Shown here: positions 34,927 to 44,182 of the stretch, piece after piece
Layout of the letters: each line of letters opens with the position of its first letter
How positions within the stretch are numbered: position 1 is the stretch's first letter
Assembly (NCBI RefSeq): GCF_038622445.1
Contig: NZ_CP152019.1
Coordinates: forward strand, 4,314,501 to 4,378,500
Source of the DNA: Sporosarcina sp. FSL K6-1522
GTDB lineage: Bacteria; Bacillota; Bacilli; Bacillales_A; Planococcaceae
Length of the DNA stretch: 64,000 nt
Reading direction: 5' to 3'
Position numbers and translations under genes: made by a program
Notes under the pieces: model-generated
Told to the model about the DNA's origin: nothing
Databases searched by the model: none
The model's input: only the letters and a program-made list of their open reading frames with translations

Positions 34927-36054
34927 TTACCCTTTCTTCCAGACAACCTTTTTAATGGTATCTGCATAACTTTGAATAACCTTAACGATTTTCACCGAAA
35001 CATTCTTATCTTGATAATCATCAGCAAGATAAGTTTTCTCTTCGTTCTCCCACATGGCCCGGCTCAACTCCACAGATTGAGTGATTTCTTTTTCCGTAAT
35101 CCCCCCAACTACAACAGTCCCTTTATCTAATACTTCTGGACGTTCAGTCGACGTTCTAATCAGGACCCCAGGGAACCCAAGCATTGCTGACTCCTCAGAT
35201 AATGTTCCACTATCAGACAAGACAACAAATGAATGTAATTGAAGGTGATTATAGTCCAGAAAGCCGAAAGGTTTTAGCTGCCTGACCAACGGATGGAACT
35301 TAAACCCACGCTCTTCAATCTTCTTCCAACTACGTGGATGTGTAGAATAAATGACAGGTACCTGATACTTTTCTGCGATGTTATTAATCGCGTTCATAAG
35401 TGATAGAAAATTCTCTTCGTTATCTATATTTTCTTCACGATGCGCAGACACAAGAATGTAGTTCCCTTTTTCAAGTCCCAACTCCCTCAGAACCTTACTG
35501 TCATTAATTTTGTCCATGTGTTTAGACAGTACTTCTGCCATCGGGGAACCCGTAACAAAGATATGTTCTTTTCGGAAGCCTTCAGATAGTAGATATCTAC
35601 GACTATGTTCTGTATAAGGTAGATTAATATCCGAAATATGATCGACTACTTTGCGGTTAATTTCTTCGGGAACGTTTTGGTCAAAACAGCGATTTCCCGC
35701 CTCCATATGGAAAATCGGAATTTTAAGTCGTTTGGCTGAAATTGCAGACATGCAGCTATTCGTATCACCTAAAACGAGTAATGCATCTGGCTTTTCTTTT
35801 TCCAATACTTCATAAGACTTAGCAATAATATTCCCTATCGTCTCACCGAGGTGTTCACCAACTGCATTTAAATAATGATCGGGCTGACGTAACTCAAGCT
35901 CCTCAAAAAAGACTTCATTTAATGTGTAATCCCAGTTTTGTCCGGTATGTACAAGTACTTGGTCAAAATATCGATCGCATGCTTTTATCGTTTCTGACAA
36001 TCTAATGATCTCGGGTCTTGTTCCCACGATTGTCATTACTTTTAGCTTACTCAT
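34927..36054 (-). CDS. wecB: UDP-N-acetylglucosamine 2-epimerase family enzyme (CapG/WecB-like)
   Basis: A 375-aa non-hydrolysing UDP-sugar 2-epimerase (GT-B-like fold). It has VGTRPEIIRLSETIKACDRY, HTGQNWDYTLNEVFFEEL, VLGDTNSCMSAISAKRLKIP, HMEAGNRCFDQNVPEEINRK, and SDSGTLSEESAMLGFPGVLI. Directly behind CapE and CapF it most likely acts as CapG, the last step of UDP-N-acetyl-L-fucosamine synthesis (talosamine to fucosamine form), rather than making UDP-ManNAc. GGAGG precedes the ATG. It is 5 nt from capF. Confidence 0.88.
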   Translation of the reverse strand: MSKLKVMTIVGTRPEIIRLSETIKACDRYFDQVLVHTGQNWDYTLNEVFFEELELRQPDHYLNAVGEHLGETIGNIIAKSYEVLEKEKPDALLVLGDTNSCMSAISAKRLKIPIFHMEAGNRCFDQNVPEEINRKVVDHISDINLPYTEHSRRYLLSEGFRKEHIFVTGSPMAEVLSKHMDKINDSKVLRELGLEKGNYILVSAHREENIDNEENFLSLMNAINNIAEKYQVPVIYSTHPRSWKKIEERGFKFHPLVRQLKPFGFLDYNHLQLHSFVVLSDSGTLSEESAMLGFPGVLIRTSTERPEVLDKGTVVVGGITEKEITQSVELSRAMWENEEKTYLADDYQDKNVSVKIVKVIQSYADTIKKVVWKKG

Positions 36055-36059
36055 TTTGT

Positions 36060-37181
36060 CTATACCTCCAAAAATATTGTGTCCGGCTTTTCAGGATCAA
36101 AGCATTCATTGACCCACATGACCGTTACTAAGTCCGTTGCTCCGACGTTTACTATAGAGTGTGTGTAACCAGTAGGTATATCTACAGCTTCAAGTTTTTC
36201 ACCATTCACTCGATATTCAATGATTTCGTCCGAATCTATTTTTCTAAATCTGATAAGTCCTTCCCCACTTACCACTAGAAATTTCTCATTTTTAGTGTGG
36301 TGCCAATGATTACCTTTCGTAATCCCTGGTTTGGATATATTCACTGATACTTGCCCACGTTCAGGCGTACGGATAAATTCAGTGAAAGAGCCTCTGTGAT
36401 CCTTATTCATCTTTAAATCATAAGAGAATTGATCTTCAGGTAAAAAACTTAAATAAGTACTATAAAGCTTCTTCGTCAAAGCGTCCTCCATATCAAGAAC
36501 ACTTAGTGTACTTCTACTTTCTTTAAAACTTTTAATAAGTTCTGCCAGTTCCCCCAGCTTAATCGAATGGGTTGTTTGTACAAAACAATAATTATCGAAT
36601 TTCGTAGGAGATCCTTTAAGTGCGTTAACAAACTCTTCCATTACATCGTCTATATAGCATAAGGTAAGTTCTGCATCTGGATTATTGACTTGTATATCTA
36701 GATCCCTAGCAATATTATGGCAATAAGTAGCAACAACTGTATTATAGTTAGGTTTACTCCACTTGCCGAATAAATTCGGTAATCTATATACATATACATC
36801 TGTTCCTGTTTCTTTTGCGTATTCGAACAATAAATTCTCCCCAACTTTCTTACTTACACCATAGGGATTATTGTTTTCGGCTTGTATAGAAGAGGTAATA
36901 AGAATTGGTGAATGGTTGTTATGCTTTCTTAGTAGCTCTAACAACAAGGAAGTAAATATAACATTTCCTTCCATGAACTCATTTTCATTTTCTGGTCTGT
37001 TTACTCCGGCTAAGTGAAATACAAAATCACATTCTTTTGTATACTTTTCCAAATCATCTCTTGTATGATCCCTAGTAAACAAAAGTACATCCTCATATCC
37101 CTGGTTTTTCAACTCCGCTACTAAATTTTGACCAAGGAATCCCGCTGCCCCCGTTACAAGAACTTTCACTTTTGATTTCAC
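36060..37181 (-). CDS. capF: Bifunctional epimerase/reductase with cupin tail (CapF-like)
   Basis: A 373-aa protein with an N-terminal short-chain-dehydrogenase domain (KVLVTGAAGFLGQNLVAEL, residues 6-24; catalytic-type YGVSKK near 107) and a C-terminal cupin domain (NISKPGITKGNHWHHTKNEK, metal-type His residues near 289-293). This fusion is CapF: the cupin part epimerises C3 and the SDR part reduces the 4-keto group on the way to UDP-L-FucNAc. Neighbouring CapE and 2-epimerase complete the pathway. The start is GTG at 37181 with AAGGTGAAAGG upstream. Confidence 0.9.
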   Translation of the reverse strand: MKSKVKVLVTGAAGFLGQNLVAELKNQGYEDVLLFTRDHTRDDLEKYTKECDFVFHLAGVNRPENENEFMEGNVIFTSLLLELLRKHNNHSPILITSSIQAENNNPYGVSKKVGENLLFEYAKETGTDVYVYRLPNLFGKWSKPNYNTVVATYCHNIARDLDIQVNNPDAELTLCYIDDVMEEFVNALKGSPTKFDNYCFVQTTHSIKLGELAELIKSFKESRSTLSVLDMEDALTKKLYSTYLSFLPEDQFSYDLKMNKDHRGSFTEFIRTPERGQVSVNISKPGITKGNHWHHTKNEKFLVVSGEGLIRFRKIDSDEIIEYRVNGEKLEAVDIPTGYTHSIVNVGATDLVTVMWVNECFDPEKPDTIFLEV

Positions 37182-37190
37182 CCTTTCACC

Positions 37191-38240
37191 TTACTTTGCA
37201 TATACAGCCGTTCTATTATTGTTCTCTCTCCAACCTTCCAGTTCGCTTTGTATATAAGGTAGTTCTAATAATTTTTCTTTAATTTCCTCTATCGAAAGCT
37301 GATAGGTATTATGCGAATTGTATTCCTCATTGGATGAAAACTTTTGATTACCTTCTTCGTAGTATTTTTCATAATTAAGATCACGATTATCTGTCGGGAC
37401 TCTGTAAAAACCCAATAAATCGTCTGCAACGACGTGTTCTTCTCTTGTTAGTAATGTTTCATAAAGTTTTTCACCATGACGTGTTCCTATAAGCCTTACT
37501 TCATTATCAGCATAAAAAATCTCCTTCAATGCTTGTGCCAAATCTGCAATTGTAGAAGCTGGGGATTTTTGAACCATAATATCACCTGCTTTTGCATTGT
37601 TAAATGCAAAGACTACAAGTTCAACTGCCTCTTCAAGGCTCATTAGGAATCTAGTCATATCTGGATCTGTGATTGTGAGTGGCTTTCCAGCTTTAATTTG
37701 TTCCACGAAAAGTGGTATGACTGACCCTCTTGATGCCATAACATTTCCATATCTCGTTCCACAAATAAGTGTCTTCTCAGGTGAGACTGTTTTTGCTTTA
37801 GCAACAAATACTTTCTCCATCATCGCTTTTGAAATCCCCATCGCATTGATCGGATAGGCGGCCTTATCCGTCGAAAGGCAAATGACCTTTTTTACCCCAT
37901 ACTCAATGGAAGCATTCAATACATTTTCGGTACCGATTATATTTGTTTTTACGGCTTCCATTGGAAAGAACTCACATGAAGGAACCTGTTTAAGTGCTGC
38001 CGCATGAAAAACATAATCAACGCCATTCATTGCGTACTTCAAACTTGCAAGATCTCGAACATCACCGATATAAAACTTTAATTTGTCATTGTTATAGACT
38101 TTACGCATATCATCTTGCTTTTTTTCATCGCGAGAAAAGATACGAACTTCTTGAATATCTGTATGTAAAAAGCGCTCCATAACTGCATTTCCAAATGACC
38201 CTGTTCCGCCAGTTATTAATAGTGTTTTATCTTTAAACAT
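37191..38240 (-). CDS. capE: UDP-GlcNAc 4,6-dehydratase/5-epimerase (CapE-like)
   Basis: A 349-aa extended SDR enzyme. NAD binding is LLITGGTGSFGNAVMERFLH (residues 6-25). The active-site block is CLSTDKAAYPINAMGISKAM, where Met takes the place of the usual Tyr, a known feature of the 5-inverting dehydratases CapE/FlaA1. It starts the UDP-N-acetyl-L-fucosamine pathway from UDP-GlcNAc. It is followed directly by capF and wecB in the same order as cap5EFG of Staphylococcus. AGGATGAG precedes the ATG. Confidence 0.9.
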   Translation of the reverse strand: MFKDKTLLITGGTGSFGNAVMERFLHTDIQEVRIFSRDEKKQDDMRKVYNNDKLKFYIGDVRDLASLKYAMNGVDYVFHAAALKQVPSCEFFPMEAVKTNIIGTENVLNASIEYGVKKVICLSTDKAAYPINAMGISKAMMEKVFVAKAKTVSPEKTLICGTRYGNVMASRGSVIPLFVEQIKAGKPLTITDPDMTRFLMSLEEAVELVVFAFNNAKAGDIMVQKSPASTIADLAQALKEIFYADNEVRLIGTRHGEKLYETLLTREEHVVADDLLGFYRVPTDNRDLNYEKYYEEGNQKFSSNEEYNSHNTYQLSIEEIKEKLLELPYIQSELEGWRENNNRTAVYAK

Positions 38241-38251
38241 AATATCTCATC

Positions 38252-39457
38252 CTATCTGTCAAAATGCTTCATGATAATTTCATAAGTTTTAGATACATGA
38301 AAATGTTCTTCCAGGTATTCCCGCCCGTTGTTACCCAGAATATGCAAAAGATTTCTTTCGTCTTTAATTGTTTCAACCGTCTTTTTAAACAATTCCAAAT
38401 TACCCGCTGGAGAGAAATATCCGCATTTTGCATCTTTAATGATTTCTTTCAAATCCGTATTCATATCTGTAACAGCTAACACTGGCTTTGAACTATTCAT
38501 ATATGCCGTCAGTCTGGAGGGGATGTTCGGGATTGTAAATCTTTCATCCAAATAGATCATCCCAATATCCGCCGCTTTTACTAATTCATTATACTGTGCT
38601 TTCGGCATATACGTTTCCAAGCTAATATTAGTTGGGTTATTTAATGCTATATATTGTTGAATTTTATTGAAGTCCGTTCCGGAACCCACGATTAAAAAAT
38701 AGACATCTTTCTGATTTTTATATTGATCTAGTGATTTTATAAGAAAGTCTATTCCTTGTGGTTTACCCAAATTCCCACCGTAGATGAACAATAATGCTTC
38801 ATCTGGTATACGATAAAGCTTCCTTACCGTTCCTTCCCTCTCTTCATTTTTTATTTCCGTAGGAATTATTGTATTTGGATTCACTTCAATCTTATTAACA
38901 TCAATTTCAGGATTATGCTCTATTAAATAATTTTTATTCCCTTCAGACATACATCCTATAAAATCACTTATTCGATAAAGCGCTTTTTCTTTTTTCTTAA
39001 AGTATTTATGAATAATACTGTTTTCTTTTATAATAGATATATCTACCGCATTTTGAGGGAATATATCTTTCAATAATAAATACGTTGTAGAATACTGTGT
39101 CTTCTTAAAATACTTAATAACTTTCTCAAAAGTTATAGGCGGCGTGGAATACAGTACAAGGTCAAACCTTTTGTTAGTTAACTGACTTTTTATCGCTTTA
39201 ATGAATTGGTTTTCTAACCGAAGGGTACTAATCCCTTTTTCTATCATGTTAGTCTTTGTCACATTCCCCGTTCGAACCCTCAATACTGGTATTGATCGAT
39301 GTGATACCAATTCCGTTGGTTTATTACTTCTTTTTTCCCTTTGACAAACTACCGTGACATCATGTCCGTTCTTTTTAAACTCTGACATCAAATCAGTATA
39401 TAAATTCGTTTGCGTTTCACTTTCCGGATATGCCAATGTAACCAATAATATATTCAT
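38252..39457 (-). CDS. Glycosyltransferase family 4 (WbuB-like)
   Basis: A 401-aa GT-B glycosyltransferase starting MNILLVTLAYPESETQTNLY. The donor domain includes IYGGNLGKPQGIDFLIKSLD, FLIVGSGTDFNKIQQY and the end block IPNIPSRLTAYMNSSKPVLA. It resembles the WbuB/FnlD-type enzymes that transfer L-FucNAc and are encoded beside fnlABC/capEFG genes, so FucNAc transfer is the natural guess. The start at 39457 follows GAGGTGGG at somewhat long spacing; the frame extends back to 39493. It lies 28 nt after epsC. Confidence 0.82.
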   Translation of the reverse strand: MNILLVTLAYPESETQTNLYTDLMSEFKKNGHDVTVVCQREKRSNKPTELVSHRSIPVLRVRTGNVTKTNMIEKGISTLRLENQFIKAIKSQLTNKRFDLVLYSTPPITFEKVIKYFKKTQYSTTYLLLKDIFPQNAVDISIIKENSIIHKYFKKKEKALYRISDFIGCMSEGNKNYLIEHNPEIDVNKIEVNPNTIIPTEIKNEEREGTVRKLYRIPDEALLFIYGGNLGKPQGIDFLIKSLDQYKNQKDVYFLIVGSGTDFNKIQQYIALNNPTNISLETYMPKAQYNELVKAADIGMIYLDERFTIPNIPSRLTAYMNSSKPVLAVTDMNTDLKEIIKDAKCGYFSPAGNLELFKKTVETIKDERNLLHILGNNGREYLEEHFHVSKTYEIIMKHFDR

Positions 39458-39485
39458 AGTAAGCTCGTCCCACCTCGTTCTTCTT

Positions 39486-41315
39486 TTATCCAATCAAAGC
39501 CTTCTCTGTAACCAAAGGTACCTTCCGATTAGCCAACCCAACCAAAATCCCCTTAACTTCTTCACCCGTCATCTCAGGCAACCGCTCCAAGACTTCATTC
39601 ATCTCCAACTCACCAATCGGCTCTGCTTTTCCAATAAATATCTTTGGAAATACATGTTCACTCTGGCGCTCATTCTCATTCAATAACTCTTCAAACAACT
39701 TCTCGCCAGGACGAATTCCCGAGTATTCAATGCCAATCTCTTCTTCGCTGTACCCGGACAACTTAATCAAGTTTTTAGCTAGATCTTCAATCTTCACCGG
39801 TTCCCCCATATCGAGGACGAACACTTCTCCACCTGCCGCAAGCGTTCCCGCTTGAATCACAAGTCGCGAAGCTTCTGGTATCGTCATAAAGTAGCGTGTC
39901 ATTTCTGGGTCTGTCACTGTAACCGGACCGCCCATTGCAATTTGTTTCTTAAATAACGGAACGACGCTCCCGCGTGAGCCTAAGACGTTCCCAAAACGCA
40001 CTGCTGCGAATTTTGTCGCGCTTTCTTTCGCAAGATTCTGAACGACCATTTCAGCAAAACGCTTCGTCGCACCCATTACGTTCGGAGGGTTTACGGCTTT
40101 GTCAGTTGAAACCATAACGAAGTACGGGACACCGAATGTATCTGCTGCGTCTGCAACGTTTTTTGTTCCAAGGATATTATTCTTCACAGCTTCCATTGGA
40201 TTGGCTTCCATTAACGGAACGTGTTTATGGGCTGCTGCGTGATAGATAACATCTGGTGTGTATTCGCTAACAATGTCAAATATTCTTGTTCGATCTTGAA
40301 TGTCCGCGATAATCGGGATGGTTTCTATGTCTTCTGAAATTTCCCGACGTAATTCCATGTCAATATTGTAAATAGAACTTTCACCGTGTCCCAGAAGAAT
40401 CAGACGCCTTGGTCTAAATTCGCTCACTTGACGACAAATTTCAGATCCAATGGAGCCCCCAGCTCCTGTTACGAGGATCGTTCTGTTTGTCAACTTATCC
40501 GCGATGGCTTGTAAATCGAGCTGAACTTCGTCGCGACCTAATAGATCTTCGATTTTCACATCTTGCATATCGTTGACAGACACTTTCCCCGTCATTAAGT
40601 CTTCGATGCGCGGGATTTTTTGTGTTTGTATGCCCGTATCGATACAGACTTTCATCAGCTTGGCCATTTGCGGTTTGCTCATGGAGGGGATGGCAATGAC
40701 GATTTTTTCGATGTCATTGTCTTTGACGTAATCGGGAATTCGTTCCAGACCTCCGACCACATTCACACCGTAAATTTCGAGTCCATGTTTCGTTCGGTCA
40801 TCGTCTACAAAGAGGACCGGTTTCATGCCCGATGCAGGATTCTGTAGAACTTGACGCACAATCATTGTCCCCGCTTGTCCAGCTCCAATGACCATCGTTC
40901 GTTTCATAGGCACTTCGTTACTCAAAGTAATCGCATCCCGTACAAGTCGCCACGATAATCTTGAGCCTCCTAGTAAAAGGATATGCAACATCCAAGTGAG
41001 ACTAAGTGCCCGTACATAAATATCTTGTGTCATAGCGAATTGAACGGCAGCAACAATGACAATCGTAAACGTTACTGCTTTAAGAATCGAATTCAATTCG
41101 CCAACCGATGCATAGGTCCATACTTTTCGATACAATCCATAACGCCATGCGAAGAAATGATGTGCAATTTGGATTGTGATTGCACTAATTAACAGCATTT
41201 TGTTAGTAAAAATATCAATATACGGATGCAAAATGAAATAGCCCAAGAAGATTGAAGAAAAAACAATTATGGAGTCCAACAGAAATAGTAGGGACATTCT
41301 TTTTTTAACAGTCAT
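39486..41315 (-). CDS. epsC: Membrane UDP-GlcNAc 4,6-dehydratase (PglF/CapD/EpsC-like)
   Basis: A 609-aa protein: four N-terminal transmembrane helices (to about residue 115), a nucleotide-binding domain (TMVIGAGQAGTMIVRQVL near 140), and an extended SDR domain with ILVTGAGGSIGSEICRQV near 284 and the active block VSTDKAVNPPNVMGATKRFA near 398. PglF-type enzymes dehydrate UDP-GlcNAc to the 4-keto-6-deoxy sugar, the first step toward bacillosamine. The aminotransferase and acetyltransferase for the next steps are encoded further downstream in this locus. AGGAAG precedes the ATG. A 440-nt leader separates it from the phosphatase gene. Confidence 0.9.
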   Translation of the reverse strand: MTVKKRMSLLFLLDSIIVFSSIFLGYFILHPYIDIFTNKMLLISAITIQIAHHFFAWRYGLYRKVWTYASVGELNSILKAVTFTIVIVAAVQFAMTQDIYVRALSLTWMLHILLLGGSRLSWRLVRDAITLSNEVPMKRTMVIGAGQAGTMIVRQVLQNPASGMKPVLFVDDDRTKHGLEIYGVNVVGGLERIPDYVKDNDIEKIVIAIPSMSKPQMAKLMKVCIDTGIQTQKIPRIEDLMTGKVSVNDMQDVKIEDLLGRDEVQLDLQAIADKLTNRTILVTGAGGSIGSEICRQVSEFRPRRLILLGHGESSIYNIDMELRREISEDIETIPIIADIQDRTRIFDIVSEYTPDVIYHAAAHKHVPLMEANPMEAVKNNILGTKNVADAADTFGVPYFVMVSTDKAVNPPNVMGATKRFAEMVVQNLAKESATKFAAVRFGNVLGSRGSVVPLFKKQIAMGGPVTVTDPEMTRYFMTIPEASRLVIQAGTLAAGGEVFVLDMGEPVKIEDLAKNLIKLSGYSEEEIGIEYSGIRPGEKLFEELLNENERQSEHVFPKIFIGKAEPIGELEMNEVLERLPEMTGEEVKGILVGLANRKVPLVTEKALIG

Positions 41316-41703
41316 TGTGGCTTCCTTCTTTCTATATGACCTAAAATAAACGGTTTTATGATTTCAAGCTTATCTGTATTCAACAGAAGCCCCCCACTTC
41401 TAGAATAAGTGGGGGTTGAATGCAATCTGGATTTCATTCGGCAAACGATAAAAAATTAACGGAATTCAGATATTTTAGCCGGTAGATATTGTTCATTTTT
41501 ACACCTTTTAACTTTATGTGTTCATTTCTTACAAGTTAGTAGTATCATAGTATCAAACATTTCATATTTTTTCTAGTATGTTTATAAATTATACACCTTT
41601 TTAACTATGTAGATACACGTCGAAACAGGTAGATGGAAACAGTAAATTGTAAAATACACACCTCCACGCCCACTTTTCTTACATTTCCACAATTCGTACA
41701 CAT
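41316..41703 (-). promoter_or_regulatory. Long structured leader of epsC
   Basis: About 390 nt between a strong terminator and epsC. At 41376-41423 a compound hairpin (GCATTCAA then CCCCCACTT pairing with AAGTGGGGG then TTGAATAC) forms without a following T run, so it is not a terminator. In Bacillus the EAR/epsC antitermination RNA sits at the matching place, between epsB and epsC. A TATAAT is also present near 41588 on this strand. Whether this is EAR is not decided by eye. Confidence 0.4.
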
Positions 41704-41748
41704 TAAAAAAGTGATTATACCTATTTCCGGTATAACCACTTTTTTTAA
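41704..41748 (-). terminator. Terminator between the phosphatase gene and epsC
   Basis: On the minus strand AAAAAAAGTGGTTATACC (41729-41747 region) pairs with GGTATAATCACTTTTTT (41705-41721) with one G-T pair, ending in a T run. It lies right after the phosphatase stop. Confidence 0.85.
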
Positions 41749-41756
41749 TCCATATG

Positions 41757-42524
41757 CTATTTACTAATCTTCCACCATTTATTATTCCCTATTTTTTCTG
41801 GCTCAAGTTGAATATAATGTTTATTCGCTACAATACGTGCATTATTTTCCAGAAAGAGATCCGCATACCTGTGCAATTTCTTTTTTTCAAGGTAGTCGAG
41901 TCCTTCATTGAACAAAAGGGGGCGGCTATGTACATTGTGTACGTCCGATCCGTATGTATGAATCAGATTTGCTTGGACAAGTCGTAAGGCAAGCTTTTGC
42001 ACATGCTTTCCAAAATGACCGGAAAGGCTCCCCGCTGTTACTTGTGCGAGTGCTCCTCGTTGGATAAGACGTTGCAACCGATCCGGTTTCTCCGCGATTG
42101 CACGGTTTCGTTCGGGGTGGGCTATAATCGGAATGACACCTTCCGCAAGTAGTTGCTCGATAACAGGTACTGTATAAGCAGGCACTGCATGAGAGGGAAG
42201 TTCAAGGAGAAGATACTTCGATCCTGCCAGTGTCATCGCTTCGCCCGCTTTCAATGCGTCAATGATTTTATCATGCAGTCGTACTTCTTGCCCTGCATGG
42301 ATGGTCAACGGAATACTTACCTCCCTGATGACATTCATTAATAAGCTAATTTTCCCCTCAATGTCTTCTTTCGATACATGGTAATGAGGGCTAAACGCAT
42401 GAGGCGTTACAATCATGTTCGAAATTCCTTCTTCCACAGCTTTCTGAACGATACGTACCGATTCTTCAATTGTTTCCGGCCCATCATCGACGCCAAATAA
42501 AACATGGCTGTGCATGTCAATCAT
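41757..42524 (-). CDS. ywqE: PHP-family protein-tyrosine phosphatase (YwqE/CpsB/Wzb-like)
   Basis: A 255-aa manganese-dependent tyrosine phosphatase of the PHP fold. Metal-binding motifs are MIDMHSHVLFGVDDGP at the N terminus, VTPHAFSPHYH near 39, IIAHPERNR near 132, and YGSDVHNVHSR near 194. It removes phosphate from the tyrosine kinase encoded just upstream and so controls polymer length or export. The start ATG at 42524 follows GGGGGG. It lies 71 nt after the kinase gene in the same transcription unit. Confidence 0.9.
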   Translation of the reverse strand: MIDMHSHVLFGVDDGPETIEESVRIVQKAVEEGISNMIVTPHAFSPHYHVSKEDIEGKISLLMNVIREVSIPLTIHAGQEVRLHDKIIDALKAGEAMTLAGSKYLLLELPSHAVPAYTVPVIEQLLAEGVIPIIAHPERNRAIAEKPDRLQRLIQRGALAQVTAGSLSGHFGKHVQKLALRLVQANLIHTYGSDVHNVHSRPLLFNEGLDYLEKKKLHRYADLFLENNARIVANKHYIQLEPEKIGNNKWWKISK

Positions 42525-42595
42525 TCTATCCCCCCACGTATATTAGTAGAAAGAGCTTTTGGGACTAAAAGAAAAGAGTAAAGGATAAAATCCCC

Positions 42596-44017
42596 TTACT
42601 CCACTGTACCATAGTATTGGTAAAAATAATGATCTTTGTCAATTTTGAAATTGTTTAGGACCGCCCCGATTATATGCGCTTTCGATGACGCAAGCACTTC
42701 CTTCGCCTTAACGGCGCCGTCTTTTTCGGTTATTCCCGAATTAATGACAAGGATTGTCCCGTCGCATCGGTTGGACAAAATCTGTGCATCCGAGACAGAA
42801 AGGAGTGGTGGCGAGTCGAAAATAACCATGTCGTATGCCTTTTTCATCTCTTCCAGTACCGTTTCCATCATTTGTGAGCTTAGCAGTTCTGCTGGGTTGG
42901 GCGGAATTGGACCACACGTGATAATATCGAGCCCCTCTGTCCCACTTTCATTCGCAACTTCGGAAATTGTTGCCTGACGTGTTAGAACATTTGACAAACC
43001 TAGCCCATTCATCAATTCGAACGTATGATGGACAGTCGGTTTACGCATATCCACATCGACGAGCAGTACTTTCTTCCCTTCCTGTGCAAATACAATTGCG
43101 GCATTCGCAGCGGTCGTTGATTTCCCATCTCTAGGTAACGCCGATGTGAAAAGAAGTGTTTGTAATTCTCGATCCGGCATTGAAAAGTTAATGTTCGTCC
43201 GTATCGTTCGATACTGTTCGGAATGGATTGCTTTCGGATTATTACGCGTAATAAGCTTTCGTTTGGCTGTTTCCAATTTCGTTTTCTTTTTCAACCATCG
43301 GCCCTTTCTCTCCCTTCGTCTTCTAATTCCTTCATTGTTCGGAATCGGACCGACTAGGCCGAGAATTGGAAGTTCAAGCAGTTCTTCTATATCTTGTTCC
43401 GATTTTACTGTTTTGTCGAGGTATTCGAGTAGAAATGCAAGCCCGATACCGAGCATAAGTCCGATGACTGCAGCAATTGCCATATTTAATAGCGGATTTG
43501 GTTTAATAGGTGAGGGATTTTGCGCATGAACCGCCGGCGATAGAATATTGACGTTGTCGACGTTCATCAGTGTTTTGATCTCCTCTTGGAATACTTCCGC
43601 TGTCACATTTGCGATATCCACTGCATTCCGATGGTCTACGTCTTGAACGCTAATGTTGACGACTTGCGAGCTTTGTTCGCTATTCACCGCAATTTGCGAA
43701 TTGAGCATACCGGGTGACGTATTGATATCCAACTTTTCGGCTACAATCGATAGGATGGCCGGGCTTTTAATGATCAGTTTATATGTATTGATGAGTTGTA
43801 GATTCGTTTGAATATCTTGCGAGTTGTACTGTTGGTCGTTTTCTTTTTGTGTGACAAGAATTTGTGTCGATGCCTTATATATCGGCGTTAAGTAGAGGTA
43901 ACTTACGACACCAGCTAATGTCACAGCAAGTATGACCGCACTAATGATTAATACAAACCGTTTTCTTAATGTCTTGAATAAATCTTGTAAACTAATTGTT
44001 TCTTCCAAATCTGCCAT
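42596..44017 (-). CDS. Fused polysaccharide co-polymerase and BY-kinase
   Basis: A 473-aa protein joining a Wzz-type chain-length domain (helix near 25-47, extracellular part, second helix PLLNMAIAAVIGLMLGIGLA near 174) to a cytoplasmic bacterial tyrosine kinase. Walker A is PRDGKSTTAANAAI near 288, Walker A' is LLVDVDMRKPT near 316, and Walker B is MVIFDSPPLL near 392. The C terminus carries the tyrosine cluster HYFYQYYGTVE for autophosphorylation. In most Firmicutes these halves are two proteins (EpsA/EpsB, CapA/CapB); here they form one chain as in Proteobacterial Wzc. It is the first gene of the EPS locus. Confidence 0.9.
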   Translation of the reverse strand: MADLEETISLQDLFKTLRKRFVLIISAVILAVTLAGVVSYLYLTPIYKASTQILVTQKENDQQYNSQDIQTNLQLINTYKLIIKSPAILSIVAEKLDINTSPGMLNSQIAVNSEQSSQVVNISVQDVDHRNAVDIANVTAEVFQEEIKTLMNVDNVNILSPAVHAQNPSPIKPNPLLNMAIAAVIGLMLGIGLAFLLEYLDKTVKSEQDIEELLELPILGLVGPIPNNEGIRRRRERKGRWLKKKTKLETAKRKLITRNNPKAIHSEQYRTIRTNINFSMPDRELQTLLFTSALPRDGKSTTAANAAIVFAQEGKKVLLVDVDMRKPTVHHTFELMNGLGLSNVLTRQATISEVANESGTEGLDIITCGPIPPNPAELLSSQMMETVLEEMKKAYDMVIFDSPPLLSVSDAQILSNRCDGTILVINSGITEKDGAVKAKEVLASSKAHIIGAVLNNFKIDKDHYFYQYYGTVE

Positions 44018-44051
44018 TTCCCCCTTACCGCAACATTATCTACCTTCGATT

Positions 44052-44060
44052 AGTATAGCA
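44052..44060 (-). promoter_or_regulatory. Extended -10 promoter of the EPS locus
   Basis: TGCTATACT on the minus strand (44052-44060) lies 35 nt before the kinase start. No clear -35 is present. Confidence 0.5.
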
Positions 44061-44131
44061 TAATGGTAATTTTTTTTGCGACACTTATTTGTAAATTCTA
44101 TAAATTACTGCGACTATTATCCTTCACAAAG

Positions 44132-44170
44132 AAAGGTTCTAGGTCAATTTCATATCGTCCTAGAACCTTT
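44132..44170 (-). terminator. Terminator after comK
   Basis: AAAGGTTCTAGG at 44132-44143 pairs perfectly with CCTAGAACCTTT at 44159-44170, between comK and the EPS promoter. Confidence 0.8.
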
Positions 44171-44182
44171 CTCACATTTTCT

